Positions 62,119 through 64,000 of a stretch of 64,000 nt of DNA are shown here, piece after piece (the stretch's first letter is position 1; every line of letters begins with the position of its first letter). Under the pieces are notes generated by a model. The model did no database searches. It saw nothing but the letters and a program-made list of their open reading frames with translations, and was not told where the DNA came from. Origin of the DNA: Clostridiales bacterium. Lineage in GTDB: Bacteria; Bacillota; Clostridia; Christensenellales; UBA1242. Location of the stretch: assembly GCA_003524095.1 (NCBI GenBank), contig DOEE01000002.1, forward strand, positions 1-64,000. The letters run 5' to 3'. The position numbers were made by a program, and so were the translations under genes.

Positions 62119-64000
62119 TTAAACATCTAGGTCTTTGACTAGTGTCGCATTTTCTTCGATAAACTTACGTCTCATTTCAACGTCTTCGCCCATAAGTTTG
62201 TTAAACGCTTCATCTGCTTCAAAAGCATCTTCCATAGTAACTCTAAGCAAAATACGATTTTCAGGACTCATTGTTGTTTCCCAAAGTTGTTCGCTATTCA
62301 TTTCGCCCAAACCTTTGTATCTTTGAATATCGTTTGGTTTGCCTTTTTCTTCTTGGATTTGGTTAAGTTCTTCGTCAGAATATGCATAACATACATTTTT
62401 GCCATACACAATTTTGTATAGTGGTGGTTGTGCAATAAATACATGACCATTTTCAATAAGTGGTTGCATAAATCTAAAGAAGAATGTAAGAAGTAGTATT
62501 CTAATATGGCTTCCATCGACATCGGCATCAGTCATAATAATAATTTTGTCATATCTAAGTTTTTCTTCGTTAAACTCCGAAGATATGCCACAACCAAAAG
62601 CAGTTATCATATCCTTAATAACTTGACTTTCAAGAACTTTGTGAAGAGATGCTTTTTCGACATTAATAATCTTTCCCCTAAGAGGCAAGACTGCTTGGAA
62701 TGTACGGTCTCTACCTTGTTTTGCAGTACCGCCCGCACTATCTCCTTCTACCAAATAAATTTCACTACTCTTTCTGTCTTTGTTTGTACAATCAGCGAGT
62801 TTGCCCGGCAATGTTGTGCTTTCCAAAATACCTTTTCTACGAGTTGTCTCTCTTGCGTTTCTGGCAGCGTCTCTAGCACGTTTGGCAGTTACGCATTTGA
62901 GTATTAATTCCTTTGCCATAGCAGGGTTTTCTTCTAGGAACGCACCAAACTTTTCTTGCATTGCATCGGATACAATTTTACGCATTTCGGAGTTTCCAAG
63001 TTTAGTCTTGGTTTGTCCTTCGAATTGTGGGTCCATAAGTTTGACAGAAATTATAGCAGTTATACCTTCTCTAACATCTTCGCCAGATAGTTTTTCGCTA
63101 TCTTTGAGAATCCTGTTATTCTTTCCATAATCATTAATTATCTTTGTAAGTGATGCCTTAAATCCTTCAAGGTGAGTACCACCTTCTTCGGTATTGATAT
63201 TATTGGCATAACTATTAATAAATTCGTTGTAACCCAAGTTGAATTGGAAGGCAATTTCGACTTCGTTTGTCTTATTGACAACATCGACATAAATAGGGTG
63301 TTCAAATAGTGTTTCTTTGTTTTTGTTAAGATAATCAACAAATTCAACAATTCCGCCATCAAATCTAAAAGTCTCACCAACAGGTTCTTCGCCACGTCTA
63401 TCTTCAATAGAAATTGTAAGACCTTTGTTCAAAAATGCAATTTCTCTAAATCTACTCTTGAGTTCGTTGTAATCAAAGTCAAGGGTTTCAAAGATTTCGT
63501 AGTCTGGCATAAATGTAACACTTGTACCTGTTTGAGCAGTATCGCCAACCACCTTGAGTGGTTCTTGTGGAACGCCACGTTTGTATAGTTGTTTGTGAAT
63601 CTTTCCGTCTTGTTCAACAACGACTTCAAGCCATTCGGAAAGAGCATTAACACAAGACAAACCTACCCCATGAAGTCCACCACTAATCTTGTAACCTTCG
63701 CCACCAAACTTTCCGCCAGCATGCAATTTGGTCAAAACGACTTCAACCGCACTCTTGCCTTCTGTCTTGTGCATACCGCAAGGAATCCCACGTCCGTTAT
63801 CAATAACGGTACAACTTCCGTCTTTGTTAATAATAACTTTGATATGGTCACAATAACCAGCCAATGCTTCGTCAATACTATTATCAACAATCTCGGTTAT
63901 CAAGTGATGCAAACCACGACTATCCGTGCTACCAATATACATGCCCGGTCTTTTTCTAACCGGTTCAAGTCCTTCCAAAACTTGAATATCGCCCGCATCA
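62119..64000 (-). CDS. gyrB: DNA gyrase subunit B (5' end outside window)
   Basis: ATPase subunit of gyrase; 627 codons are present and the start lies beyond the window end. The first visible residues are DAGDIQVLEGLEPVRKRPGM, corresponding to about residue 10-15 of typical GyrB. Motifs include EIVDNSIDEALAGYC (ATP-binding Glu and Asn), GGLHGVGLSCVNAL, VEGDSAGGTAKQGRD (Toprim Glu), DADVDGSHIRILLL (metal Asp pair) and the end QRYKGLGEMNSEQLWETTM. It is upstream of gyrA, 14 nt apart. Confidence 0.96.
   Translation of the reverse strand, partial: DAGDIQVLEGLEPVRKRPGMYIGSTDSRGLHHLITEIVDNSIDEALAGYCDHIKVIINKDGSCTVIDNGRGIPCGMHKTEGKSAVEVVLTKLHAGGKFGGEGYKISGGLHGVGLSCVNALSEWLEVVVEQDGKIHKQLYKRGVPQEPLKVVGDTAQTGTSVTFMPDYEIFETLDFDYNELKSRFREIAFLNKGLTISIEDRRGEEPVGETFRFDGGIVEFVDYLNKNKETLFEHPIYVDVVNKTNEVEIAFQFNLGYNEFINSYANNINTEEGGTHLEGFKASLTKIINDYGKNNRILKDSEKLSGEDVREGITAIISVKLMDPQFEGQTKTKLGNSEMRKIVSDAMQEKFGAFLEENPAMAKELILKCVTAKRARDAARNARETTRRKGILESTTLPGKLADCTNKDRKSSEIYLVEGDSAGGTAKQGRDRTFQAVLPLRGKIINVEKASLHKVLESQVIKDMITAFGCGISSEFNEEKLRYDKIIIMTDADVDGSHIRILLLTFFFRFMQPLIENGHVFIAQPPLYKIVYGKNVCYAYSDEELNQIQEEKGKPNDIQRYKGLGEMNSEQLWETTMSPENRILLRVTMEDAFEADEAFNKLMGEDVEMRRKFIEENATLVKDLDV

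Noticed and set aside
1..64000. CRISPR array
   Set aside because: No series of regularly spaced short direct repeats and no cas-like gene was seen; the repeats found are two-copy elements.

Overview
The window looks like chromosomal DNA from a low-GC Gram-positive bacterium (Bacillota, probably an uncultured gut-type Clostridia lineage). Grounds: AT-rich sequence with AGGAGG-type ribosome binding sites, a mrnC-rlmB-sigH-dnaX-ybaB-recR operon, a CwlD-like amidase, a T-box leader on serS, rubrerythrin, SipW-type signal peptidase with TasA-like substrates, and tRNA genes that encode CCA. The genetic code appears standard. The lineage is an inference; no 16S gene is present.

Layout. 0-7 kb: trmL, a 50-nt direct repeat pair, and the minus-strand information-processing operon, in which dnaX is split in two by in-frame stops. 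7-9.1 kb: CwlD-like amidase and a flippase-like membrane protein. 9.2-14.2 kb: a plus-strand set of three exported proteins with SipW-type signal peptides plus a zinc-ribbon membrane protein. 14.4-18.5 kb: glycerophosphodiesterase, a radical SAM protein, a membrane protein, a candidate small RNA and a GNAT acetyltransferase. 18.5-25.7 kb: accessory DNA. It holds a Nudix pseudogene, tRNA-Ser with a partial copy of its 3' end, and tRNA-Gln with an apparent island ending at a copy of the tRNA-Gln 3' end. The island contains fragments of a rolling-circle Rep and a recombinase. It is followed by a toxin/immunity cassette between two copies of one promoter. 25.7-35.6 kb: a broken P-type ATPase, Nudix, dnaA, pgi, two SDRs, a flavin reductase and an SGNH hydrolase. 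35.8-52.5 kb: a large minus-strand surface locus with a 3385-residue lipoprotein, sipW, four TasA-like or related membrane-anchored proteins and a transglutaminase-like lipoprotein. 52.7-64 kb: two further membrane-anchored surface proteins, rubrerythrin, T-box-serS, and gyrA/gyrB (gyrB runs off the end).

How parts may work together. SipW (41566-42144) is the likely processing peptidase for the adjacent TasA-like proteins and perhaps for the three at 9.3-14.2 kb. Most of these paralogues share a C-terminal strand resembling FQAIQ. With the giant Fn3/GLUG-type lipoprotein and the transglutaminase-like lipoprotein they suggest a cell-surface fibre or matrix system.

The most unusual structure is a pair of structured sequences, here called R and E. 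They occur in the same order and orientation at 20.7-22.1 kb (around Rep and recombinase fragments) and at 34.4-34.75 kb (almost empty). Compensatory changes in the paired arms of R support conserved folding. I interpret these as the ends of a mobile element and its internally deleted relative.
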